DNA of 64,000 nt from Paraflavisolibacter caeni. Lineage in GTDB: Bacteria; Bacteroidota; Bacteroidia; Chitinophagales; Chitinophagaceae. Below the pieces are notes generated by a model. That model saw nothing but the letters and a program-made list of their open reading frames with translations, did no database searches and had not been told where the DNA came from. Position 1 is the stretch's first letter; each line of letters begins with the position of its first letter. The translations under genes were made by a program, and so were the position numbers. The stretch lies in contig NZ_JAOTIF010000029.1 of NCBI RefSeq assembly GCF_025628885.1, forward strand, positions 1-64,000. The letters run 5' to 3'. Shown one piece after another: positions 26,960 to 35,305 of the stretch.

Positions 26960-28126
26960 TCAAAACCCGGACCGTTTCATATCGGCCATTAATTTGTATG
27001 TTAGAAATCCCAAAGCAAATAAAAATAAAATAATAACAGGCCAAAGCCATTGGCTCCAATACATTTTGTTTTGACTTCTAGAAACCTCACCATTCAATCT
27101 TAAATCATGATATGAAATCGAGGCCAGAAGATTCGGTATACTATCACTGAATTTCTGCAAATCATACTCAGGCGCTTTCAAATCTTCATTTCCGGCAACA
27201 ATAAAATAGTTTTTTCTTTTTTCAAGGTAAGCAACCAGATATTTGCTGCTCTGTTCTGTGCTGACTCGTTCGATCACTAGAGGCGGATCATCCTTATTCT
27301 CCACTTCAATCAGCAATTGCTTTGCCTTAACTGTGCCAAATGATACCACAGGTGAATGACTGTTTAAAATCTCAAAACTTGTCAAATGGATTTTGTTTCC
27401 TTTTTCATCCAAATTATAAAGATGGGCTGCCCTCTTATAGTATTTTGGTCCATGTATATTTAGCGCCACCCTGTCCAAATGATAAAAATCTTTTTGTGTT
27501 ACTGTAATATAAGAGCAGCCATTACTGCTGTCTCTTTGAACGAACGATACAGGTGGGTTGGTAGTAAATTGTTGCGTTCCTGTATCTTTATTGTTGGTGT
27601 AGACACCGGCTTTTATAATGTTTAAAGGATCAGAATGGCCATTTCTGATCACCAGCTTATAATAGGAATACCGGCTGAAAGGAACCCCTTCCTCAATGAT
27701 ATACCATTGCTTCCGGTCATTGCTGCCACTGATGAAAATAATCCTTTCCACTGCATTATTGCCAATGTGTAACGAAATACGGTCAGTACCTGATTCGAGA
27801 GGACAAACTATCTCAATTGTCGTTGATAAGGAATCTATGGTCGTTTTCAGAATCTGGAAATTCATAAAGACTCCCCCGGGATTTAAGGGAAGTGAATGCC
27901 TGATGATGAACGGAACCTGTTTATAGCTCTGATCAATAATGCGCAAGTCAGAAAGATCTGTTTTGGTATGAGCTGTCAATTCAGGATGAACAGGTATTTT
28001 GTAAAATCCCGTTGATGCCACAGTATTTAATGTAGCTTTTACTTTGAAATCTTGCGCAAATAACAATTTTCCAATGCAGCATAAAAGAAATATAATAACA
28101 GTTTTATTATGCTTGTACATCATCAA
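26960..28126 (-). CDS. DUF3999-like periplasmic protein
   Basis: The 388-residue product has a signal peptide (MYKHNKTVIIFLLCCIGKLLFAQ) and a large beta-rich extracytoplasmic part with LRIIDQSYKQVPFIIRH, followed by SGSNDRKQWYIIEEG and YSYYKLVIRNG, as in DUF3999 proteins. One membrane helix lies near the C-terminus (about 360-382). Its start overlaps the DUF2339 gene by 20 bp; pairing of these two families is common in bacteria, which supports both assignments. Biochemical function is unknown; an envelope role with its partner is likely. Any of the first three Met codons could be the start. Confidence 0.78.
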   Translation of the reverse strand: MMMYKHNKTVIIFLLCCIGKLLFAQDFKVKATLNTVASTGFYKIPVHPELTAHTKTDLSDLRIIDQSYKQVPFIIRHSLPLNPGGVFMNFQILKTTIDSLSTTIEIVCPLESGTDRISLHIGNNAVERIIFISGSNDRKQWYIIEEGVPFSRYSYYKLVIRNGHSDPLNIIKAGVYTNNKDTGTQQFTTNPPVSFVQRDSSNGCSYITVTQKDFYHLDRVALNIHGPKYYKRAAHLYNLDEKGNKIHLTSFEILNSHSPVVSFGTVKAKQLLIEVENKDDPPLVIERVSTEQSSKYLVAYLEKRKNYFIVAGNEDLKAPEYDLQKFSDSIPNLLASISYHDLRLNGEVSRSQNKMYWSQWLWPVIILFLFALGFLTYKLMADMKRSGF

Positions 28127-30527
28127 TAATCATTTTTTTTAGTTTTTGGTACATAAAAGATACCGTCAGCAGCAACACGCCAAGAAGAATAAATGCAGCA
28201 ATTTTACCTCCTTCCGAAATCCCCCTCAGATCCGCGAAGAACAGTTTCAGTAAGGCTAATGAAAAAAGGCTTAAAGATGCAATACGCAAAGTCTTGTTTC
28301 TGAACCTCATGCCAAGCCACATCAATGTGAATGAACATACTGCCCATAAAATGGTCAATACAGCTTTTCCGTATTGCTGTTGTAAGCTTGCAATAGGATA
28401 AGCTCTATATCCACCTACAACATACAAATGCAAACATTCTCTGCTGAATAAAATGACCAGCAAGGCAGGTATGGCCCAGGACAACACGTTCAGACGTCGC
28501 TCAAAATGTTGTTGATTGCTTTTGATATAATGTATTGCTTGGAAAGCAACATACAGTAAGACTACAACACCGATCCAATGCGCAATCAAGTGGAGCCAGT
28601 CATATTTTCCATCGAGTACATAATTCCTTAAAGTAATAATAAGACTGTGACTGAAAAAATGTACAAATAGACAAATGGCAGCGACTATAATCGGCAACCA
28701 TCCAGCTCGCTGTTTCGTCTTTTGATGAATGACAAAAAAGATAATACCAAAAGTGTAAGTGATAAACCGGTGATATACATTGGGTACACTATACGAATCC
28801 AGCATTCCAAAATAAAGATTTACACCAAAAATGCAAGTAACAAATAGTAGAGTAGCAGATAAAATGTATACCATTCTTTTTGCTATTTCATTTCTGAATG
28901 TGAATAAGAATTCTTCATTGGGGCTGCCTTTACTGAGCAACCAGCCATAGGTCCCAAAGGCAATAATGGTTACAATATTGGTGACAATGCCTTTAAAATC
29001 AGTAAAGACAACATCAAGGTGGTAAGTGGAATTTTGTGCTGCATTAGACCAGTCCATCATCAGGCTGACCATGGTCAACAATCCAATAAATGCTGATGAC
29101 TTTTTAAATAGAATGATTTGTGAACGTTGGTACAGCCAAAGTAGCAATACGGCTTCTGCACTCCAGAAAAGTGTAATGACATGCCCATGCAATTGCACAG
29201 GGATGGTCAGGGTAATAAACGTAAGTGTAAGTCCGATCAGCAGGTAAAGCAAATTCCTTTCGGCAAGATTTTTTCTAAAGAAATACCACGCAAAACATAG
29301 GTTCAGCATTCCTATCGCAAGTGTAAATAATCCTTGGTAAGCACCATCGTTCCAGTAGTGGAGTAATACCATTCCTGCAGCATAAAAAGTTGCTGTGAGA
29401 AACAAAAGGATGAAATAATCAAAAGCCCGGAAGGTTAGCCTGTTTTTAATCTGATACAACATGTTCATACCCAGGAAAATAAGGTAAAACGCCGTTGCAA
29501 AAAATAATGCTATAGGATATGAAATAGATTTGGAACTGGTCAAAGTTTGGATCAGCCAGCCGGCAAAAATAAATTCCGTAAAGAAAAGAGAAACAACATT
29601 GACCAGAGGCCACCTCTTAAAATAAGAAAGCGAAAGAAGGCCGATATTCAAAATAGCAAGATAAGTGAAAAGCACTATATAATTACCCTCTCCCGTACTC
29701 ACTAGGAATGGTGTGATAAAACCGCCAATAGACGCAATAACAGCCAGCTCAATTTTATTGTATAAAACAGAAAGAACTACAGCAAAAGAGGTGATCACCA
29801 CCATAATGATAAAAGCAGCAGTTTGCGACAACAAATGATATTGATGAAAGGCGAAAGCAATGGTAAAGTAGAATACAGCAATACCTCCACCGGCTAATAC
29901 AGAGCTGAACGAGCGATAACTGTTGCGCATGTAATGTGCAATGCCCACAAGTAATGCCCCGCACAACAAACCTATGCAAACACGCCCGATTTCGTTGATC
30001 CAATCCTTGTCGATCGCATATTTTACAAAGAACGCAATACCCAATACCAAAACTGCAATACCAATTTTATTTACCAGGTTTTCTCCAATGAATTTCTCTA
30101 GGTCAGAGTTATTTCTCAACCAGTTATCAAACCAGCTGTCTTTGGTTTCATGGGAAGGTTCGGGAAGTCTTTGTACCGCTTCCGGCTGGGATAAGGATTG
30201 ACGTACAAGCCCTGGTTTCGGTTGTGGTATCGACCATGGTTTGGACTGCTCAGTAGACTTTTCTGTTAGCGGAATTGGTGTCTTTTTTTGAACTTCTTCA
30301 ACTTCTGTAGGAGTTATTGCCTCTCTGGGCGTAACAGGCTTCGCTTGAGGGAGTATCGTAGATGAAGATTGTTTCAAACTATTAATTTCCGATCTCAGGC
30401 CCCTGATTTCCTTGGTCAGCTGATCAACCGTTTGTAACAATCCTTTTAGGGAATCTTTATAAAAAGACTTTAAATTATACAATAAAATAAAAATGATAAA
30501 TAAAGCTATGAGAATGATTATATCCAT
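28107..30527 (-). CDS. DUF2339 multi-pass membrane protein
   Basis: This protein of 806 residues is almost entirely membrane helices, with about 20 or more. It begins with an N-terminal anchor (residues 2-18) and a coiled-coil segment (about 30-55) with TVDQLTKEIRGLRSEINSLK, then a Pro-rich linker to about 125. The LEKFIGENLVNKIGIAVLVL motif marks the start of the DUF2339 helical region. Its function is unknown; the family is always membrane-embedded and often encoded next to DUF3999, as here. It is the first gene of the three-gene minus-strand operon. Confidence 0.85.
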   Translation of the reverse strand: MDIIILIALFIIFILLYNLKSFYKDSLKGLLQTVDQLTKEIRGLRSEINSLKQSSSTILPQAKPVTPREAITPTEVEEVQKKTPIPLTEKSTEQSKPWSIPQPKPGLVRQSLSQPEAVQRLPEPSHETKDSWFDNWLRNNSDLEKFIGENLVNKIGIAVLVLGIAFFVKYAIDKDWINEIGRVCIGLLCGALLVGIAHYMRNSYRSFSSVLAGGGIAVFYFTIAFAFHQYHLLSQTAAFIIMVVITSFAVVLSVLYNKIELAVIASIGGFITPFLVSTGEGNYIVLFTYLAILNIGLLSLSYFKRWPLVNVVSLFFTEFIFAGWLIQTLTSSKSISYPIALFFATAFYLIFLGMNMLYQIKNRLTFRAFDYFILLFLTATFYAAGMVLLHYWNDGAYQGLFTLAIGMLNLCFAWYFFRKNLAERNLLYLLIGLTLTFITLTIPVQLHGHVITLFWSAEAVLLLWLYQRSQIILFKKSSAFIGLLTMVSLMMDWSNAAQNSTYHLDVVFTDFKGIVTNIVTIIAFGTYGWLLSKGSPNEEFLFTFRNEIAKRMVYILSATLLFVTCIFGVNLYFGMLDSYSVPNVYHRFITYTFGIIFFVIHQKTKQRAGWLPIIVAAICLFVHFFSHSLIITLRNYVLDGKYDWLHLIAHWIGVVVLLYVAFQAIHYIKSNQQHFERRLNVLSWAIPALLVILFSRECLHLYVVGGYRAYPIASLQQQYGKAVLTILWAVCSFTLMWLGMRFRNKTLRIASLSLFSLALLKLFFADLRGISEGGKIAAFILLGVLLLTVSFMYQKLKKMIIDDVQA

Positions 30528-30683
30528 TGATCAAGTTTTGGTACGGTAAAGTTTATAAAAATCGCTTTTACTTTACAGCAATTTCTTTAGCCTTCTTCAA
30601 TACGGTAATTACGAACTTTTGTAATAATATTAGCATTAAAATACAAAAGAATGATAATGAACTGCCTTTATTTTGAATAATAA

Positions 30684-30797
30684 TTAACCTGAATTTGCAA
30701 TCACTTTCTTGGCTGCTCCCATTCCCTGGTAAATCGCAGCTTCAAACTGGCTGTTAACGGCCCACCATGCTATCAATTTTATTTTTATATTTTTCAT
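30684..30797 (-). CDS. Small open frame, 37 residues, possibly a gene remnant
   Basis: On the minus strand ATG 30797 opens a frame ending at TAA 30684-30686. The product reads MKNIKIKLIAWWAVNSQF then EAAIYQGMGAAKKVIANSG. Its base composition is richer in G and C than the AT-rich flanks, as in coding DNA. It could be a small protein or the truncated start of a lost gene. It lies between the divergent DUF2339 and aminotransferase genes. I recognise no family. Confidence 0.3.
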   Translation of the reverse strand: MKNIKIKLIAWWAVNSQFEAAIYQGMGAAKKVIANSG

Positions 30798-30843
30798 TTT
30801 ACATTACCCTTCTTAATTTCCCCATCGTTTAAACGTAAAACCC

Positions 30844-32136
30844 ATGCCCTTCAACCGCCGTTCCTTCATTCAAAAATGGGGAGGCCTCACATCTGTCGCC
30901 TTCTTTTCCAGCTTGTTTCAGCCTGCCTGGAGCCGCAACCTCCAGCACGCATTGCAACAAACCGCCAGTATTCCACCTACCCAACTGGCAAGCGACGAGG
31001 ACTTTTGGCGCTATGTCCAGCAGTCTTATACTGTTTCACCCTCTATCATCAATTTAAATAACGCAGGTGTGGCGCCCGCTCCCAAAGTGGTACAGGATGC
31101 CATGAAGCGCTACTTCGATTTCTCAAACGAAGCACCTAGCTATTTTATGTGGCGGATTTTGGATCAGGGACGGGAAACTCTTCGTGGAAACCTTTCTAAA
31201 CTGGCAGGTTGTAATACCGAAGAGATAGCAATTCACCGTAGTGCCACTGAAGCTTTGGAAACAGTGATCTTTGGCCTTAATCTGAAGAAAGGTGACGAAG
31301 TAGTACTAAGCAAACAGGATTACCCTCATATGATTAATGCTTGGAAACAAAGGGAAAAACGGGAAGGGATCAAACTTGTCTGGGTGAACATGGAACTGCC
31401 AAGTGAAGACAACGAATACTTGACCGAAACATATATTCGCGCATTTACCCCACGGACAAAGGTGGTCCATATAACCCACATGATCAATTGGAACGGGCAA
31501 ATTCTCCCGGTAAAAAATATAGCCGATGCTGCTCATGCAAAAGGCATAGAAGTATTGGTTGATGGAGCCCAAAGTTTCGCTCACTTTCAATTTGATATAG
31601 CGGCACTTGGGGCAGATTACTTCGGCACTAGCCTCCATAAATGGCTAGGCGCCTGTATTGGTAGCGGCTTTCTCTACGTTAAAAAAGAAAAGATAAAGAA
31701 CTTGTACCCTCTATTTGCTTCTGATGATCCTGCAAAGGATGACATTCGTAAGTTTGAGAACACAGGAACAAGGCCATTTTACATTGAACAGGCCATCGGT
31801 AAGGCTATTGATTTTCACCAGATGATTGGTAGTAAAAGAAAGGAAGAGCGACTTCTTTACTTGAAAAATTACTGGATGACTAAAGTTCATGATTTTCCAA
31901 AGGTTAAACTTTATACTTCACAGAAGCCTGGCTTTGGATGTGCCATAGGGCTGATAGGTATGGATGGAGTACCTCCAAAGGAATTGGATGCATTCTTTTT
32001 TAATAAATTCCGGATTCATACAACTCCCATTGAATGGGAAAACCTGAAAGGCGTACGTGTTACACCTAACGTTTATACAACAACAGGAGAGCTTGATGTC
32101 TTGGTAGAAGCTATCAGGCAATTTTCCAAAACCTGA
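30844..32136 (+). CDS. Tat-exported class V aminotransferase-fold PLP enzyme
   Basis: This 430-residue protein carries a Tat signal, FNRRSFIQKWGGLTSVAFFS, and is expected in the periplasm with its pyridoxal phosphate already bound. The fold is class V: INLNNAGVAPAPKVV at the start, HRSATEALETVIFGL, an EVLVDGAQSFAHF motif with the cofactor Asp, and the PLP lysine in SLHKWLGACIGSGFLY. Relatives are annotated as isopenicillin-N-epimerase-like or cysteine-desulfurase-like; the reaction cannot be decided from sequence. It precedes cysE by 82 bp on the same strand, which raises the question of a sulfur amino acid substrate. Confidence 0.85.
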   Translation: MPFNRRSFIQKWGGLTSVAFFSSLFQPAWSRNLQHALQQTASIPPTQLASDEDFWRYVQQSYTVSPSIINLNNAGVAPAPKVVQDAMKRYFDFSNEAPSYFMWRILDQGRETLRGNLSKLAGCNTEEIAIHRSATEALETVIFGLNLKKGDEVVLSKQDYPHMINAWKQREKREGIKLVWVNMELPSEDNEYLTETYIRAFTPRTKVVHITHMINWNGQILPVKNIADAAHAKGIEVLVDGAQSFAHFQFDIAALGADYFGTSLHKWLGACIGSGFLYVKKEKIKNLYPLFASDDPAKDDIRKFENTGTRPFYIEQAIGKAIDFHQMIGSKRKEERLLYLKNYWMTKVHDFPKVKLYTSQKPGFGCAIGLIGMDGVPPKELDAFFFNKFRIHTTPIEWENLKGVRVTPNVYTTTGELDVLVEAIRQFSKT

Positions 32137-32218
32137 TCGCATATCATTAATCTTAATTCGTAAATCGCAAATTTCAAATCCTTCCTACCTTTAACCGCTG
32201 TCAAAAGCAAAAAGAACG

Positions 32219-33034
32219 ATGGAAAAAAAATTTCTACTACATATTTTCGATAAACAAAAACAAATAGAGGCCACGCCTTCAAACGAAGATATTGCTACAT
32301 GGGCTTTGCAGGTGATCAGCTTGCTGTTCCCTGAAGTTTCCATGAATCGCTTCTTTTCTGTAGAGGAAATGGAAAGCGAATGGCAAAAATTAAAAGATGA
32401 CCTCGGCACCATCCTGAACGCTACCAGTGCTTGCAAAGAGCAAGACAAAAAACACATCGCAGAAGCTTTCTTCGAAGAACTGCCGCGCATTTGCAAAATC
32501 CTGAATACAGACATAAACGCAACCTTGAACGGCGATCCGGCTGCAAGAAGTGAATTTGAGGTCATTAGAGCCTACCCTGCATTTTATGCACTTTCTTTCT
32601 ACCGCATGGCACACGCCCTTCAAAAACTTGATGTACCACTCATACCTCGCATCCTTACCGAATGGGCTCATTCTAAAACAGGAATCGATATTCACCCGGG
32701 AGCGGAAATTGGAGAATACTTTCACATTGACCATGGCACCGGCATTGTGATCGGGGAAACAACCAAAATTGGTAAACATGTTAAACTGTTTCAAGGAGTT
32801 ACGCTTGGGGCATTGAGTGTAGACAAAAGCTTGGCATTTACAAAACGCCATCCTACAGTGGAAGACCACGTCATTATTTATTCCAATGCTACAATATTGG
32901 GAGGAAAAACAGTAATTGGCCATCACAGTGTGGTTGGAGGCAACGTTTGGCTAACGAAAAGTGTGCCCCCCGGTTCAATGGTATACCACAATTCTGAAAT
33001 TACTATTGTAGAAGGAAAGATTTTATTTGACTGA
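32219..33034 (+). CDS. cysE: Serine O-acetyltransferase
   Basis: CysE acetylates serine with acetyl-CoA, the first step in cysteine synthesis. The 271-residue protein has an N-terminal helical domain (to about residue 145) and a left-handed beta-helix of hexapeptide repeats. The active-site segment is GIDIHPGAEIGEYFHIDHGT with the catalytic His, then GIVIGETTKIG and LFQGVTLGAL. It has the longer N-terminus seen in EpsC-type enzymes of Bacteroidota. It lies 35 bp before cysM, so the two form a cysteine-synthesis unit. A TACCTTTA element about 24 bp before the ATG could be a weak -7 box. Confidence 0.94.
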   Translation: MEKKFLLHIFDKQKQIEATPSNEDIATWALQVISLLFPEVSMNRFFSVEEMESEWQKLKDDLGTILNATSACKEQDKKHIAEAFFEELPRICKILNTDINATLNGDPAARSEFEVIRAYPAFYALSFYRMAHALQKLDVPLIPRILTEWAHSKTGIDIHPGAEIGEYFHIDHGTGIVIGETTKIGKHVKLFQGVTLGALSVDKSLAFTKRHPTVEDHVIIYSNATILGGKTVIGHHSVVGGNVWLTKSVPPGSMVYHNSEITIVEGKILFD

Positions 33035-33069
33035 TCATTCACCATTGACCATTTACAATCTTCATAATC

Positions 33070-33945
33070 ATGGCAACAATACTAGATTTGGTAGGCAATA
33101 CTCCGATGGTAGAATTCCAAAAGCTGAGCCCCAACCCGGCAGTTAGGATATTTGCAAAATTGGAAGGAAATAACCCAGGGGGCAGTGTAAAAGACCGGCC
33201 CGCTTTGAATATGATTAAGAGCGCTTGGGAAAGGGGTGATATAGGTCCTGGAACCAAGCTTATTGAAGCCACTAGCGGCAATACTGGTATAGCGCTAGCG
33301 TTGATAGCACGACTGTTTGATTTGGAAATAGAACTCGCCCTGCCCTCAACCTCTACCCGTGAACGGTTATTGACAATGCAGGCCTTTGGTGCAAAAGTTA
33401 CCTTGATGGATTCGATTGAGGTATGCCGCGACTATGCAGAAGAGAAAGCTGCCACAGGTGAATACTTCATCTTAAACCAGTTCTCCAATAACGATAATTA
33501 TCTGGCTCACTTTAAAACAACCGGCCCCGAGATTTGGAAAGATACAAATGGAGAAATTACCCACTTTGTAAGCGCAATGGGTACAACAGGCACAATTATG
33601 GGCGCTTCAATGTTTCTTAAAGAAAAGAACCCCAATATTCAAATAGTGGGTTGCCAACCAACTGAAGATTCATCAATACCAGGAATAAGGAGATGGCCGA
33701 AAGAATACCTGCCAAAAATTTATAATCCCAAACGGGTCGACAAAATTATTGATGTGTCTCAGGCCGAAGCCACTGAAATGACAAGAAAAATGGCTTATGC
33801 TGAAGGCATATTCGCTGGAATGAGCAGTGGCGGTGCCGCATCAGCCGCTATTAGACTGGCAAAGGAAATTTCCTCAGGCCTCATAGTTTTCATCGTATGT
33901 GACCGGGGCGACAGGTATGTCAGTAGCAACCTATTCCAGGGCTGA
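33070..33945 (+). CDS. cysM: Cysteine synthase (CysM type)
   Basis: This PLP enzyme condenses O-acetylserine with sulfide, or with thiosulfate in CysM types, to make cysteine or S-sulfocysteine. The 291-residue product has the PLP lysine in NNPGGSVKDRPALNM, the substrate loop EATSGNTGIALAL, and the phosphate loop SAMGTTGTIMGAS. The C-terminus with GIFAGMSSGGAASAAI is complete. NPGGSVKDR and the short length favour CysM over CysK, though specificity is not proven. The neighbouring sulfur operon with possible thiosulfate transport is consistent with a thiosulfate-using enzyme. Confidence 0.93.
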   Translation: MATILDLVGNTPMVEFQKLSPNPAVRIFAKLEGNNPGGSVKDRPALNMIKSAWERGDIGPGTKLIEATSGNTGIALALIARLFDLEIELALPSTSTRERLLTMQAFGAKVTLMDSIEVCRDYAEEKAATGEYFILNQFSNNDNYLAHFKTTGPEIWKDTNGEITHFVSAMGTTGTIMGASMFLKEKNPNIQIVGCQPTEDSSIPGIRRWPKEYLPKIYNPKRVDKIIDVSQAEATEMTRKMAYAEGIFAGMSSGGAASAAIRLAKEISSGLIVFIVCDRGDRYVSSNLFQG

Positions 33946-33956
33946 TAACAAATAAA

Positions 33957-33990
33957 AAACGTCAAACTGAAACCAATTTGTTTGACGTTT
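33957..33990. terminator. Bidirectional hairpin after cysM
   Basis: AAACGTCAAAC (33957-33967) pairs perfectly with GTTTGACGTTT (33980-33990) across a 12-nt loop. It has A-rich sequence before it and a short T tract at the end, between the convergent ends of cysM and the YtxH gene. Confidence 0.65.
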
Positions 33991-34020
33991 AATACACGCC
34001 CACTTTTTATTTTATATTCT

Positions 34021-34236
34021 TCAGTTCACAGATACAGGTTGCTTTGACTTTTCTTCTTGCAAACAAGTTAGGCGTTCTTTGGCATCCTCAAAGATATCTG
34101 CAGATATTTCTTTAGCCCTCGAAACAAGTTTCTTCCTTAATCCTGAACCTTTTTCAGGCGCCATTAAAATACCTAAAACGCTACCAGCAACAAGGCCAAT
34201 GGCAGCAGCTATTAATACTTTGTTTACGTCTTTCAT
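34021..34236 (-). CDS. YtxH-like small membrane protein
   Basis: The 71-residue product from ATG 34236 starts MKDVNKVLIAAAIGLVAGSV, with a single Gly-rich helix followed by LMAPEKGSGLRKKL, the hallmark of YtxH proteins. An amphipathic charged tail with SADIFEDAKERL follows. YtxH proteins are small, often stress-linked membrane proteins of unknown mechanism. Its gene stands alone, convergent with cysM. The longer reading from 34266 adds ten residues before the conserved Met and was not used. Confidence 0.85.
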   Translation of the reverse strand: MKDVNKVLIAAAIGLVAGSVLGILMAPEKGSGLRKKLVSRAKEISADIFEDAKERLTCLQEEKSKQPVSVN

Positions 34237-34469
34237 AACAGCAGTTTTTGAAGTGAATGAAATCATACTTACTCTAAAGTATCCTTCAGCTAGTTATAGA
34301 ACAAGAATATCACTCACTCTTCTTACTGATTACCGTCATTACTTTGTAACTCCCTATTAAAACAGAGTTCTCTTACAATATATAACAGAAACTACGCATT
34401 TCACCTACGTGACTTTCATCACGTACTAAAAAATTAAATAAATCGACTTTTGCAGAAACGAATAACCTA

Positions 34470-35276
34470 ATGCATTTCATTGGCTATATAGCATCATTGG
34501 CCATCGGGATCTCGCTCGGACTTATTGGCGGCGGTGGTTCCATTTTAACAGTGCCTGTGTTAGTCTACCTCTTTCGTATTAGCCCCGTTATGGCAACTGC
34601 ATACTCTTTATTCATTGTTGGTAGTACAAGTCTGGTTGGTGCCTTACCAAAATACAAGAAAGGACTAGTCAATCTAAAAACGGCTCTGATCTTTGGAGCA
34701 CCTTCAATAGCTGCTGTTTTTGCGACTCGTAAATACATTGTCCCTATGATCCCTGAAGAGTTGATCTCTCTTGGTGGATTTCTGATTACTAAAAACATTT
34801 TAATGATGCTGTTATTCGCGATCCTCATGGTTACAGCATCAGTTTCAATGATCAGAAATAAAAAAGATAATATTGAAGAAAAAAAAGTTGAAGTTCAAAA
34901 ATTTAATGTGCCTGTAATAATGGTTGAGGGTATCGTCGTTGGAATGGTGACCGGCCTTGTTGGAGCGGGTGGCGGCTTCCTGATCATTCCTGCCTTAGTG
35001 CTCTTAAGCAACCTTCCTATGAAACAAGCCATTGGCACATCCCTGCTAATCATTGCTGCAAAGTCTCTGATTGGATTTATTGGAGATTTATCTAATTACC
35101 AGATGGATTGGATATTATTGATTTCAGTAACCTTTCTGGCCATAATTGGAATTTTTATTGGCAACTGGCTAAGTCATAAAGTATCTTCAAAAAAATTGGA
35201 ATTTGTCTTTGGCTGGTTTGTTCTTATAATGGGCATATATATAATTATTAAAGAAATCTTCTTTCAGCATATATAA
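34470..35276 (+). CDS. TauE/SafE-family sulfite/organosulfonate exporter-like protein
   Basis: This 268-residue membrane protein has about eight helices arranged as two repeats. The first repeat begins [20 protein letters not shown] and the second reads [19 protein letters not shown]; these Gly-rich stretches are the family signature. Members export sulfite, sulfoacetate or similar anions, or in some cases import substrates. It is the first gene of the six-gene sulfur operon, 29 bp before the MBL-rhodanese gene. That context supports sulfite export, but the direction of transport is inferred. Confidence 0.88.
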   Translation: MHFIGYIASLAIGISLGLIGGGGSILTVPVLVYLFRISPVMATAYSLFIVGSTSLVGALPKYKKGLVNLKTALIFGAPSIAAVFATRKYIVPMIPEELISLGGFLITKNILMMLLFAILMVTASVSMIRNKKDNIEEKKVEVQKFNVPVIMVEGIVVGMVTGLVGAGGGFLIIPALVLLSNLPMKQAIGTSLLIIAAKSLIGFIGDLSNYQMDWILLISVTFLAIIGIFIGNWLSHKVSSKKLEFVFGWFVLIMGIYIIIKEIFFQHI

Positions 35277-35305
35277 ATACTTTTACAACGATTAATAGCG
35301 TAAAT

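Noticed and set aside
30528-30683. Insertion sequence or transposase remnant
   Set aside because: No terminal inverted repeats, target duplications or transposase motifs were seen here or elsewhere in the window.
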